Part shown: piece by piece, positions 18,714 through 27,257 of the stretch | Layout of the letters: every line of letters starts with the position of its first letter | Position numbering within the stretch: the first letter of the stretch is position 1 | DNA from: an uncultured Rubripirellula sp. | GTDB taxonomy: Bacteria > Planctomycetota > Planctomycetia > Pirellulales > Pirellulaceae | Assembly (NCBI GenBank): GCA_938075415.1 | Contig: CALJHC010000026.1 | Location: 62,001 to 126,000 of the forward strand | Direction of reading: 5' to 3' | Length of the DNA: 64,000 bases | Made by a program: the position numbers and the translations under genes | Notes under the pieces: model-generated | Databases searched by the model: none | The model's input: the letters and a program-made list of their open reading frames with translations, nothing else | Told to the model about the DNA's origin: nothing

Positions 18714-20066
18714 ATGAGCACAAAGCATTCCGCTTCGCAGCCACTCGCGAAAGCGATTCAAATTGCCGCGAAAGCATTCACCGCGTGCGTTCTCGCATCT
18801 TCACTGAGCGGCTGTGCCGCGCTGACGCAACCGATTGATGGTGTGCCAGCGAATCGGTTGCCAGCTGACTTTTACCCTGAACCGAAGAATGAACTGGTTC
18901 CGGTGGACATATCGTTGCTTTCGATTGAGCCACCGAGAGATTATCAGCTTGGCGCGGGCGACATTCTTGGAGTTTACGTCGATGGCATTCTTCCCTATTC
19001 GCAGCCAAATTCGCCTCCAACTCCGCCACCGGTGAACTTTCCTGGCGCAGAAAGTTCGCTTCCACCCTCGATTGGCTATCCGATTGCGGTTCAAGATGAC
19101 GGCACGCTGTCACTTCCATTGCTTGAGCCAATCGATGTTGACGGGCTGACACTGGATCAAGTGCGAGATGCGATTCGTGATGCCTACATCAAGGAAGAGA
19201 TACTTCGTCCCGATAAAGCGAGACCGATTGTCACGATCATTCGCGAGCGGACCTACAACGTTGTGGTCATTCGTGAGGATGCAGCATCATCAGGTGGGGC
19301 TGAAGGTGGTACTGGACGTGATTATGCCGCAAGCGGTAGCACCATCAATTTACCTGCCTACAAAAACGACATTTTGCACGCTTTGGTGCAAACGGGTGGT
19401 TTGCCCGGTCTAAGTGCCAAAAACGAGATTTTGATACTTCGTGCGACCAAGGCCGACAAACGCAAGCGTGAAGAGTTCATGAGAACCTTTTACGCTTACC
19501 GAGAAGCCGCGCGACTTGATCCCTGTGCGTGTCTGCCCAAGCTACCAGATGATTCGACCATTTTGCGAATCCCTCTGCGGGTGAAGCCGGGTGTCGTGCC
19601 CGCTCTGGATGAAGAAGATGTGACGCTCGAGGATGGTGACATCGTCTACATCGAATCTCGCGAGAGGGAGGTCTTCTACACGGGTGGACTTCTAGGCGGT
19701 GGAGAGCATCCATTGCCCCGAGATTACGATCTGGATGTGCTCGGCGCGATGGCGATCTCCGGACAGGTTTACGGAGGCGGCCAGATGGGCGGCCAAGGCC
19801 GCGGCGGAATTGGCGGCGGCATGGGCGGCATGGGCGGCCTGGAAGGTGTTCCACCGGGAATTGTTTACATTCTCAGGAAAACCGACTGCGATGGTCAGAT
19901 CGCAATCGAGGTGGATCTCAAGGAAGCCTACAACAATCCATCGGCCCGACCGTTGATTCAACCAGGGGACTACGTGATTCTGCAATACAAGTGTGAAGAG
20001 CAGCTAATTAATTACGGCTTGCAAACCTTCTTCACCTTCGGAATTGCGGACTTGAACGGGAATTAA
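18714..20066 (+). CDS. Wza-type polysaccharide export lipoprotein
   Basis: 450 residues with AGGG just ahead of ATG 18714. The signal peptide ends in the lipobox LSGC (Cys about 34). The poly-export domain begins at YQLGAGDILGVYV and continues with the IAVQDDGTLSLPLL strand and the LTLDQVRDAIRDAY helix. SLBB-like beta-grasp parts follow (NLPAYKNDILHALVQTGGLPGL and LEDGDIVYIESRE). A Gly/Met-rich loop (about residues 355-377) interrupts the second of these. Wza-type proteins form the outer-membrane channel for capsule or exopolysaccharide. No Wzc-type kinase or Wzx/Wzy is present nearby, so this is either a partial locus or a scattered system. A strong terminator lies 22 nt downstream. Confidence 0.88.
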   Translation: MSTKHSASQPLAKAIQIAAKAFTACVLASSLSGCAALTQPIDGVPANRLPADFYPEPKNELVPVDISLLSIEPPRDYQLGAGDILGVYVDGILPYSQPNSPPTPPPVNFPGAESSLPPSIGYPIAVQDDGTLSLPLLEPIDVDGLTLDQVRDAIRDAYIKEEILRPDKARPIVTIIRERTYNVVVIREDAASSGGAEGGTGRDYAASGSTINLPAYKNDILHALVQTGGLPGLSAKNEILILRATKADKRKREEFMRTFYAYREAARLDPCACLPKLPDDSTILRIPLRVKPGVVPALDEEDVTLEDGDIVYIESREREVFYTGGLLGGGEHPLPRDYDLDVLGAMAISGQVYGGGQMGGQGRGGIGGGMGGMGGLEGVPPGIVYILRKTDCDGQIAIEVDLKEAYNNPSARPLIQPGDYVILQYKCEEQLINYGLQTFFTFGIADLNGN

Positions 20067-20088
20067 GACCTATTTTGGTCTTTCAATT

Positions 20089-20128
20089 AGCAACCACGCT
20101 TTCGGCACCAAAAGCGTGGTTGCTTTTT
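20089..20128 (+). terminator. Strong intrinsic terminator of the polysaccharide export gene
   Basis: A 14-bp perfect stem (AGCAACCACGCTTT 20089-20102 / AAAGCGTGGTTGCT 20111-20124) with an 8-nt loop is followed by five T (20124-20128). This is the clearest rho-independent terminator in the window. Confidence 0.95.
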
Positions 20129-20713
20129 GCGCTTTTGGTCATCATGTATCGGGCTAACAGAGCTCACCGCCTGACTGAACCGACGATGGTCAGAATTGTG
20201 GGAACCGCGTACGACTGGAAGGCCCATTGGGCGGTTCATCTTCAAGCAATTGAGAGTTGTAGGGTTCTGAGTCCACCCTGTTTTTCTTTTTCGCCACGCA
20301 GTTCGTAGTGGATGCCTTACCTACGTAAGCTCGTATTGAACTCGTCAACATCAGGGAAATAAATGGGGTGGTAATAACACTCGAAGACGAGCTTGCCACC
20401 CAGTGATGCATGGCGTTTGTTGCGAACTGGGTCGGCGCATAAAAAAACGAGAGATCCCGGCCACGTTCAGACTTGAGCGATGTCAAGCTTGAAACACGAA
20501 TCTCTCGTTTGGCATAGTTGACTAAAACAAACCCATGCCGTCAAGACAGTAAAGGAATCAGTGTAAGTAAATCGAAAGTCGGTCGTTTCATGAGCGATTC
20601 TGTTTTCGTAAAAGCTGACCATTAAAAAAGCAGTTTGGTGTCTGTAGTGACAAGGTGCTCTGTATTAATCACGATCATTAATTAGGATGTAGTTTCTCTT
20701 ACATTACTTCACG
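20129..20713. other. Spacer before the DUF6513 gene
   Basis: Apart from the inverted repeat at 20441-20510 (listed separately), I see nothing supported. The AT-rich 3' end (about 20640-20700) probably holds the promoter of the following gene. Confidence 0.4.
20441..20510 (-). terminator. Orphan minus-strand terminator-like hairpin
   Basis: AAACGAGAGAT (20445-20455) and ATCTCTCGTTT (20500-20510) form a perfect 11-bp stem around 44 nt that contain a smaller CTTGA/TCAAG hairpin. Read on the minus strand, the stem ends in seven T, the signature of an intrinsic terminator. No minus-strand gene ends here, so it may end a small untranslated RNA beginning in 20511-20713. Confidence 0.5.
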
Positions 20714-22177
20714 ATGATGTCTGCATCCATCACGCAAGCAAGTGAATACGGCATGCTGAGATTCACACCACAATCAGGTCACCATTACCATTTTGTTACA
20801 GGGCGTCTTGCGGAGACAGCGCTGCGTGATGTGGTGTCTGAAATGTCGCAGAAATATGGTTTTGAATTTTCAGTTGGCGTCATGCCTATCACCGTTGCAG
20901 CGTTGATAACGCCGAAATGGTTGGTCCGGCATCTGGCGATTCCCAGCAATGCGACTCATCTCGTCGTGCCGGGTTATTGCGATGTCGGGCTTGAAAAACT
21001 AGAGGAAAGTGTTCGGATTCCGGTTTTGGTTGGGCCCAAGGATTGCCGAGAGATTCCTGTTTTCTTTGGGCACAACGCAGTTCATCCGGACCTGAGTGAA
21101 CACTCAATTGAAATTATCGCCGAGATTAACCATGTGCCCCGAAAATCGATTAGCGAGGTCGTTCGAATTGCGGAGCAGATGCGAGATGCTGGGGCAGATC
21201 GAATTGACATTGGTTGCGATCCAACTGGGCGGTGCCATGAAATTGGCGATTACATTTCGGCGGTGTGTGATACTGGATGCAAGGTCTCAATTGATTCCTT
21301 TGATCCCCAAGAGGTGAGTGATGCTGTAAGCAAAGGGGCTTCACTTGTTCTATCGGTGAATTCATCCAATTATGAAGCTGCAGTGGATTGGGGCTGCGAG
21401 GTGGTGGTGATTCCTGATTCTGTCGAAGACCTCGGGAGCTTGCACCGTTCGGTTGATCACCTAGCCAATCGAGGCGTTGCGATGAGACTGGATTCCATTT
21501 TGGAGCCAATAGGGGCTGGGTTGATGAGCAGTCTTGCTCGTTATGCTGCGGTGCGCGAGCAATACCCTGAATTGCCGATGATGATGGGTATAGGCAATGT
21601 CACCGAATTGACAGATGTCGACTCGGCCGGAGTCAACTTTCTACTCATGGCGATTTGTCAAGAACTGGGTATCGAAAGTGTGCTGACAACGCAGGTTATT
21701 AATTGGGCGAGATCTTCTGTTCAGGAATGTGATATTGCTCGTCGTCTGGTCCACCATAGCGTGAGTCAAGGTATTCCGCCCAAGCGGCTTTCTGAAGATC
21801 TAATCATGTTGCGAGATGGTAGACTGCTGGATTATCCCCAAGAGATGTTTAGCGAACTAGCAAAGACCATCAAGGATCATAACTACCGTCTGTTTGCTCA
21901 GAATGGTCAGATTCATGTTGTTAGTTCGGGGGTTTGGCTATCTGATCGTGACCCCTTTCGGCTCTTTGAGCGTTTGTTGGAGGATGAGCATGCTGCTAAC
22001 GTTGATGCTGGGCATGCATTCTATCTCGGCTATGAAATGGCAAAGGCCGCAACGGCACTAACCCTTGGCAAGCAATACGAACAAGATTGTGCTTTAAAAT
22101 GGGGCATGCTCACCGAGGAAGAGGATTTGCATCGATTGAAACGCACCAGCAGATCTCGAGGGACAGAATCAACTTGA
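20714..22177 (+). CDS. Dihydropteroate-synthase-like protein with DUF6513 N-terminal domain
   Basis: 487 residues; ATG 20714, with 20717 or 20753 as alternatives. The N-terminal ~120 residues (YHFVTGRLAETALRDVV, then LVVPGYCDVGLEKLEE) match the DUF6513 domain. The rest is a pterin-binding TIM barrel: AEINHVP near strand 1, GADRIDIGCDP where DHPS has its DIGGES-type motif, and KVSIDSFDPQEVSDAV. A C-terminal region of about 130 residues follows the barrel. From family knowledge, such proteins accompany tetrahydromethanopterin-linked formaldehyde oxidation genes in methylotrophs and planctomycetes and are thought to act in that cofactor's synthesis, not folate synthesis. No other C1 gene is visible here, so this is an orphan copy. 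Confidence 0.8.
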   Translation: MMSASITQASEYGMLRFTPQSGHHYHFVTGRLAETALRDVVSEMSQKYGFEFSVGVMPITVAALITPKWLVRHLAIPSNATHLVVPGYCDVGLEKLEESVRIPVLVGPKDCREIPVFFGHNAVHPDLSEHSIEIIAEINHVPRKSISEVVRIAEQMRDAGADRIDIGCDPTGRCHEIGDYISAVCDTGCKVSIDSFDPQEVSDAVSKGASLVLSVNSSNYEAAVDWGCEVVVIPDSVEDLGSLHRSVDHLANRGVAMRLDSILEPIGAGLMSSLARYAAVREQYPELPMMMGIGNVTELTDVDSAGVNFLLMAICQELGIESVLTTQVINWARSSVQECDIARRLVHHSVSQGIPPKRLSEDLIMLRDGRLLDYPQEMFSELAKTIKDHNYRLFAQNGQIHVVSSGVWLSDRDPFRLFERLLEDEHAANVDAGHAFYLGYEMAKAATALTLGKQYEQDCALKWGMLTEEEDLHRLKRTSRSRGTEST

Positions 22178-22213
22178 AAACGCAACAGGCCAAATGAGGG
22201 GAATAGCGAGGTG

Positions 22214-22423
22214 ATGCATTTTTGGAGTCGTCATTCATCCCGCGTTTTCCTGTCGCTTTTTCTTCTGTTACGCGTGGTCGGTTGTTCTGCTGATTTCGCG
22301 AATGACGGTGTTGTTGATGTTCTTTCGCCCACCGATTCAGTTTATTTTTCGTTGGGCGTGTACGCTGCAGGGGTGTGTCGGCAAGTTGGTACTTGCCATG
22401 TACCGGTGTTCGTTCAAAATTAG
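22214..22423 (+). CDS. Possible small lipoprotein (69 residues)
   Basis: ATG 22214 is preceded by GAGGTG and lies 36 nt after the DUF6513 gene. The N-terminus is a basic-hydrophobic signal (RVFLSLFLLLRVVGC) ending in a lipobox-like VVGC, followed by about 45 residues of no known type. It overlaps only non-conserved upstream sequence of the next gene. Small size and lack of a family make this tentative. Confidence 0.3.
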   Translation: MHFWSRHSSRVFLSLFLLLRVVGCSADFANDGVVDVLSPTDSVYFSLGVYAAGVCRQVGTCHVPVFVQN

Positions 22424-22532
22424 TCTGTGTTTAATGATTCTCTGGGTTCGATCCTGCCCACTCGCAACAATCAATCGCGGTAAACTATCCGCGAGTGAAT
22501 CAAAGCGTTCTTCAACTGCCCGGAATACCCAG

Positions 22533-24830
22533 ATGTTTAATCGAGTTAGCGTTTTTTGTCTTGCGTATGCGCTTGGTTGCTCACTATTTGCAAGCAGTGG
22601 ATGTTCTCAGGAAGGATCGAGTCGTTCAGAAGTTGGTTCTGACCAACCCGAGGTACCTTCGGACCAACCCGCGGTTGCTCCTGATCATGACAGGGCGGCA
22701 AACAAAGGCACAGCAACTGCGTCGACGTCGGTCGATGAAGATGAAAAACAGGAGGGAATTGCCACAGTGGACTCGGTTAATCAGCCTGACGATGATTTCA
22801 CAGAGAAAACCGATGCAACGGGTGACCGTGGCGATCCTGAAACCGAGGAAGTTTTGAATCGTTTGGCAGATGAATCGAGTCCTTACCTTTTGCAGCACTG
22901 CAGGAATCCCGTTGATTGGTATCCTTGGGGTCAGGAGGCGTTTGATAAGGCCAAGCGTGAGGGCAAATTAGTCTTTCTGAGTGTGGGCTATGCCGCTTGT
23001 CATTGGTGTCATGTCATGGAGCGGGAGTCGTTCGAAGACACCGAAATCGCACAATTACTCAACGAAAGATTTGTCTGCGTCAAAGTGGATCGTGAGGAAA
23101 GGCCTGATGTGGATCAGATTTACATGACCGCCGTGCAGTTGATCAGCGGAGGTGGTGGTTGGCCGATGTCCGTTTTCTTACTGCCGGATGCGAAGCCATT
23201 TTGGGGCGGGACCTACTTTCCAGCCCGAGATGGCGATCGCGGAAACACCACCGGTTTTCTGACGATACTGAGTCAAATTGATTTAGCTTGGAAAGAGCAA
23301 ACCGATCAAGTTCGAGCCCAATCTGTTGCGTTGACCAATGCCATTCGCGAACGTCAAGTGACCAATGGTGGAGTGATGTCGGAGCGGACTTTTGATCGGG
23401 AGTTAATTTCGGAAGTCTTGAATGGACTTCGTAGTCAGTATGACCCAGTCTTTGGTGGATTTGCCTCGTCGGGTGATGGTCCGAAATTTCCCGAGCCATC
23501 TAATTTGCTTTTTCTTTCTGCTTACGCGGCGGCAATGGAAAGCGTTGCTGGAACAGAAGCGATTTCAGAACCGGGTGATGCTGGCTCAAATCCGGGTTTA
23601 TTGGAAGGCAGTCAGGAGAAAACGCCGGACTTAGTCGTGCCGACGGTTCGCGATTCGGCTGAGCTGGCCGCCAATGAGATGTTGATGGGTACGTTGGACG
23701 GAATGATTCGTGGTGGCATGTACGATCATTTAGGTGGTGGGTTTCATCGATACAGTGTAGATCCCCGTTGGGAAATCCCTCATTTTGAAAAGATGCTTTA
23801 CGACAACGCTCAATTGGCCAGCGTTTTCGCTGAAGCCTCGGTCCGCACGGGTAATGCGGAATACCAGCTGATTGCTGAAGGCATCTGTGATTTTGTGCTT
23901 CGCGAGATGCGAGATGGTGAAGGTGGTTTTTACAGTTCGATCGATGCCGACAGCGATGGAGAAGAGGGCAAGTATTACCGATGGACTGAGGAGGAATTGA
24001 AGGCGTTTCAATCACTTTCAAAATACGATCAATTTGCATCGATTTACCAGTTGGACGGTGAGCCGAATTTTGAAGCTGATTTCTTTGTTCTTTCTCCCCG
24101 AGAGAATCTAGCCGTCACCGCCGCCAGTGAGGGAGTGACTGTCGCTGAATTGGTAGGGCGAATGAAGCCGATCTATTCTGCTTTGCTGGAGGCCCGAGGC
24201 CGACGCCAGAGGCCGATAACGGATACAAAGATCTTGACCGCCTGGAATGGACTGATGATCGCTTCATTAGCCGATGTTGGCAGGTTGCTGAATCGAAAAG
24301 ATTACCTGCGGGCAGCAGTGGAAGCCTTGGACTTCTTAATGGAAAAATCTCGCAATGATGAGGGACGGTTACTGCGAAGTTACGCTCGAGGTGAGGCGAA
24401 ATTGGACGGATACCTCGATGACTATGCTTTTTTGATTTCTGGTGTTTTGGCTTTGCATCGAGCCACGGAGGATGCCAGGTTAATTGAAGTGGCGTCACAA
24501 TTGATGGACATGCAGATTCAATGGTTTTGGGATGATGAGGAAGGTGGTTTTTTCTTCACCGCAAGTGACCACCCCGAGTCAATTGTACGACTGAAGAATC
24601 CGGTGGATGGAGCCATTCCGTCGGGTATTTCCGTTTCAGCAGAGAACCTGCGTTACCTGATTAAGCATGGTGCTGATCGTGGCTATGCAGAAAGATTGGA
24701 TCTGACTTTCAGATCGGTGATGCCGTTGGTAACTCAGGCACCGGTTGCAGCGACTCGATTAGCCGCTGTTGCAACGGAGATTGTTGACGTGACAGCTGAA
24801 GATGAAACGAACGAATCAAACCAAAATTGA
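22533..24830 (+). CDS. DUF255/YyaL-type thioredoxin-fold lipoprotein
   Basis: 765 residues from ATG 22533, chosen because it begins a clean lipoprotein signal (hydrophobic core, then LFASSGC); an open frame back to 22302 looks non-coding. A disordered acidic linker of about 90 residues follows. The DUF255 thioredoxin-like domain (about residues 115-275) has SSPYLLQHCRNPVDWYPWG and the CHWCHVMERESF active-site-like CxxC motif, then a cis-Pro GGWPMSVFL. The remaining ~450 residues are an alpha/alpha toroid of six-hairpin glycosidase type (FPEPSNLL, GGGFHRYSVD, HFEKMLYDNAQL, TAWNGLMIASLA). The family is related to YyaL and human SPATA20; its reaction is unknown. Export to the periplasm is notable, since many relatives are cytoplasmic. 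Confidence 0.9.
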   Translation: MFNRVSVFCLAYALGCSLFASSGCSQEGSSRSEVGSDQPEVPSDQPAVAPDHDRAANKGTATASTSVDEDEKQEGIATVDSVNQPDDDFTEKTDATGDRGDPETEEVLNRLADESSPYLLQHCRNPVDWYPWGQEAFDKAKREGKLVFLSVGYAACHWCHVMERESFEDTEIAQLLNERFVCVKVDREERPDVDQIYMTAVQLISGGGGWPMSVFLLPDAKPFWGGTYFPARDGDRGNTTGFLTILSQIDLAWKEQTDQVRAQSVALTNAIRERQVTNGGVMSERTFDRELISEVLNGLRSQYDPVFGGFASSGDGPKFPEPSNLLFLSAYAAAMESVAGTEAISEPGDAGSNPGLLEGSQEKTPDLVVPTVRDSAELAANEMLMGTLDGMIRGGMYDHLGGGFHRYSVDPRWEIPHFEKMLYDNAQLASVFAEASVRTGNAEYQLIAEGICDFVLREMRDGEGGFYSSIDADSDGEEGKYYRWTEEELKAFQSLSKYDQFASIYQLDGEPNFEADFFVLSPRENLAVTAASEGVTVAELVGRMKPIYSALLEARGRRQRPITDTKILTAWNGLMIASLADVGRLLNRKDYLRAAVEALDFLMEKSRNDEGRLLRSYARGEAKLDGYLDDYAFLISGVLALHRATEDARLIEVASQLMDMQIQWFWDDEEGGFFFTASDHPESIVRLKNPVDGAIPSGISVSAENLRYLIKHGADRGYAERLDLTFRSVMPLVTQAPVAATRLAAVATEIVDVTAEDETNESNQN

Positions 24831-25389
24831 TATCGACGGTAAGCGGCGATAAGTTCTGAAATCGACCGAATCGAAAAGGTGGTAAAATCACAGTCCTTTT
24901 GACAGACATCTGTGATTGAATACTGATGCGAATGAGCCGTCGCTGTCTTCTACGGAATTGTTTGATGTGTTGAGTGGGTTTTGTCAGTCTCACTACCGAG
25001 GAACTTCACCAGACCGCCCTAAGAAAGTTCCTCAAGTTCTTGCGAGTGCTGGAGCCATTTGCTGACTTGCCTGCCGGTGTCCAACTGCGCGGCTGATCCT
25101 GAACGCAGGCGAATGCTATTGGTGTTCGAGAGGAGCGCGGCGAGGAGCCAATAGTACCTTCGAGATCATTTATTCAGTCAGAGTCTGATGATCTGATCGG
25201 TGTTATCTAAGGCGGTGTTATCCAAGGCGATGTTATCCAAGGCGGTGATGCAACGGAGGCGATGCTGTGGTTGTTTTATTTTGCAGAACGCTTCAGATCG
25301 CATCTTGTGTTCACAGGGAGGTTGATTTGGGTCCGCCGGAAGATTGACTTACCCCTTTTTTACTTGTCTCCCTGGCATCGAGTGTGTCA
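24831..25389. other. Convergent spacer with three inverted repeats and a tandem repeat
   Basis: Between the DUF255 gene (plus) and map (minus). There are three perfect inverted repeats: AATCACAG/CTGTGATT (24886-24893/24910-24917), GAGGAACTT/AAGTTCCTC (24998-25006/25025-25033) and CTATTGG/CCAATAG (25116-25122/25148-25154). The first may serve as a terminator, though no T-run follows. A 15-bp tandem repeat lies at 25199-25243. I see no gene. Confidence 0.5.
25199..25243. repeat. 15-bp tandem repeat, three units
   Basis: GGTGTTATCTAAGGC, GGTGTTATCCAAGGC and GATGTTATCCAAGGC follow each other without gap, differing by one base each. Confidence 0.95.
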
Positions 25390-26187
25390 TCAAAATTGAT
25401 GTCCCGCTTGCGGGCCGAGTTCTGTCTTGGTGAGTATCTCGGGACCCTGATCTGTCATCAGGATTGAGTGTTCGAACTGAGCGGATGAATAGCCGTCACG
25501 AGTTCTGACCGTCCAGCCATCATGCTTATCGCTTTTGGTGTATCGCGTCCCAGCGTTAATCATGGGTTCCACGGTGAAGCACATCCCAGGTTCGAGTCGG
25601 TCGATTCTGCTTTGTCGATTGGGGAAGTGTGGGATTGAAGGATCCAGGTGAAACTGTTTGCCGAGCCCGTGACCGACATATTCACGTACCACGGAAAAGC
25701 CTTTGCTGTGTGCTTCCGGGACGATCGCCTCGCCGATGGTGCTGACTTTGCAACCGGGGCTTAATGCATCCAACGCAAGGTAAAGACAGTCAAACGCGCA
25801 TTGGGTGACATCACGACGCTGTTTTGAGACCTGCCCAATTAAGAATGTTTCACTTTGATCGCCGTGCCACCCATCGACGATCGTCGTAATGTCAACATTG
25901 ACAATATCACCCTCTTGAAGTTTGTAGTTGTCAGGGATTCCGTGACAGATCACATCGTTGATGCTGGTGCAGCAACTCTTTGGATAGTTTTGATATCCTA
26001 AGGTTGCGGGGGTGTGCCCTTGGTCGTTGGTCCATTGGTAGACCATGTCATCAATCTCACTCGTGGTGATTCCCGCGATAACATGTGGGCGTAGGTGATC
26101 CATTAACTGCCCGTTCACTCTGCCTGCGCGTCGCATCGCATCTTGTTGGTCTGTGCTGAGTATCAACTTGTTTTGCCGATTGAGCAT
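25390..26187 (-). CDS. map: Methionine aminopeptidase (type I)
   Basis: 265 residues with the pita-bread fold motifs. The metal ligands are visible: the two aspartates of VDITTIVDGWHGDQS, the histidine of GHGLGKQFH, and the glutamates of CFTVEPM and SAQFEHS. The N-terminal substrate-site histidine lies in DVICHGIP. It removes the initiator Met from nascent proteins in the cytoplasm, cooperating with peptide deformylase. It is short (no N-terminal SH3-binding extension), so it is the E. coli-like type Ia. It stands alone rather than with secY-adk-infA, and a planctomycete may carry further copies. Confidence 0.96.
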   Translation of the reverse strand: MLNRQNKLILSTDQQDAMRRAGRVNGQLMDHLRPHVIAGITTSEIDDMVYQWTNDQGHTPATLGYQNYPKSCCTSINDVICHGIPDNYKLQEGDIVNVDITTIVDGWHGDQSETFLIGQVSKQRRDVTQCAFDCLYLALDALSPGCKVSTIGEAIVPEAHSKGFSVVREYVGHGLGKQFHLDPSIPHFPNRQSRIDRLEPGMCFTVEPMINAGTRYTKSDKHDGWTVRTRDGYSSAQFEHSILMTDQGPEILTKTELGPQAGHQF

Positions 26188-27257
26188 GAGGGCGAACTGT
26201 AGGGTTAACGAGTGGGAGAAGGTCAGCGACTGGAATTGCTTTGATTATGTTTCCGGTGGATTAGTTGATCAAAGCAACGCACCGGAAGCGGAACAGCTTC
26301 GTGTCAGTGTTTCCGACATTGCTTTGGTTAAAATCGCACTGATCCAGCAATCAGGGTGCAGGCAAATAGTCGGAGTGTTTTCGTTTGATCCGGGGACAGA
26401 TTTTAGCAGAATCACTGAGTTTTCCGACCGGCGGACATCGAATGCGTCTCGTTTCTCATTTTGGTTCGGCTACCTGATCTTGACATCCATCCAATCGAGA
26501 ATTCCCGATGCCAAGCAGTGGCAGGTTGGTCCGCCGCGATTTCGCGTTGGGCACGAAATGAGTGATCACCTTTTCAGGGTTTCGCCGCTTCAGAATTGGC
26601 CATTTACTGAGTTGAACTAGCAAGTCATCCTCAAATAGTCTTTGTCTGGTCTGCATTCCCTCTTTGGAATTCTCCCGTTTCACGTGTCAACGTTCGCCAT
26701 GGCGTCGCAACCGATTGCCGAGTCCATGAGAGTCTCGTCCAATGGATGCTGTGGCGAAAAGATAACTGGCTGAGGGTTTTGCCGCTCCCGAAATCCCTTT
26801 CTAATCGGGGTAAACGGATACGGGTAATTCGGAAAGTGGATTAGTTTTTCGGCGATAAATCCCCCAACTTGGCACGTTTTATTTTCTTTTCTCAATTTCT
26901 GTCGGAGTGCTGAATCTCAGGCAAAGCAACATATTCGATTCTTTCTTGAACCGTCTTCACTGACACTGCAACTGATCATGCTGATGCTCTTTTCCTCAAA
27001 TTCGGTCGTGTTGGCTGAGAAACGAGATTCAGGCATGACCCTAGGGATGGTGGCGACTCGTCCGATAATGAGGTTTGTTCATGGGAAAAGTCAACGATCA
27101 TGGCAGAACTCTGCGAGTGAATAGGGGTTATATGCAGTGTATGGGTAGAGTTGGCGACTAAGTATGATGATGCCAACCGTCCTCGCCGTCGAATGGGCGG
27201 TTGCAAGTCATCTAGAATGCCTGAGAAATTTCTCTATCTCGTCCCGGTTCGCCTCGC
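26188..27257. other. One-kilobase divergent spacer between map and the secretion operon
   Basis: I see no supported gene. A 155-codon plus-strand frame (26153-26620) starts inside map and shows no family motif; a 48-codon frame near 26979 is too short to judge. Promoters for map (minus) and the secretin-like gene (plus) presumably lie here. Confidence 0.4.

Noticed and set aside
26153..26620. 155-codon plus-strand frame starting inside map
   Set aside because: It begins antisense to map and shows no recognisable protein features.
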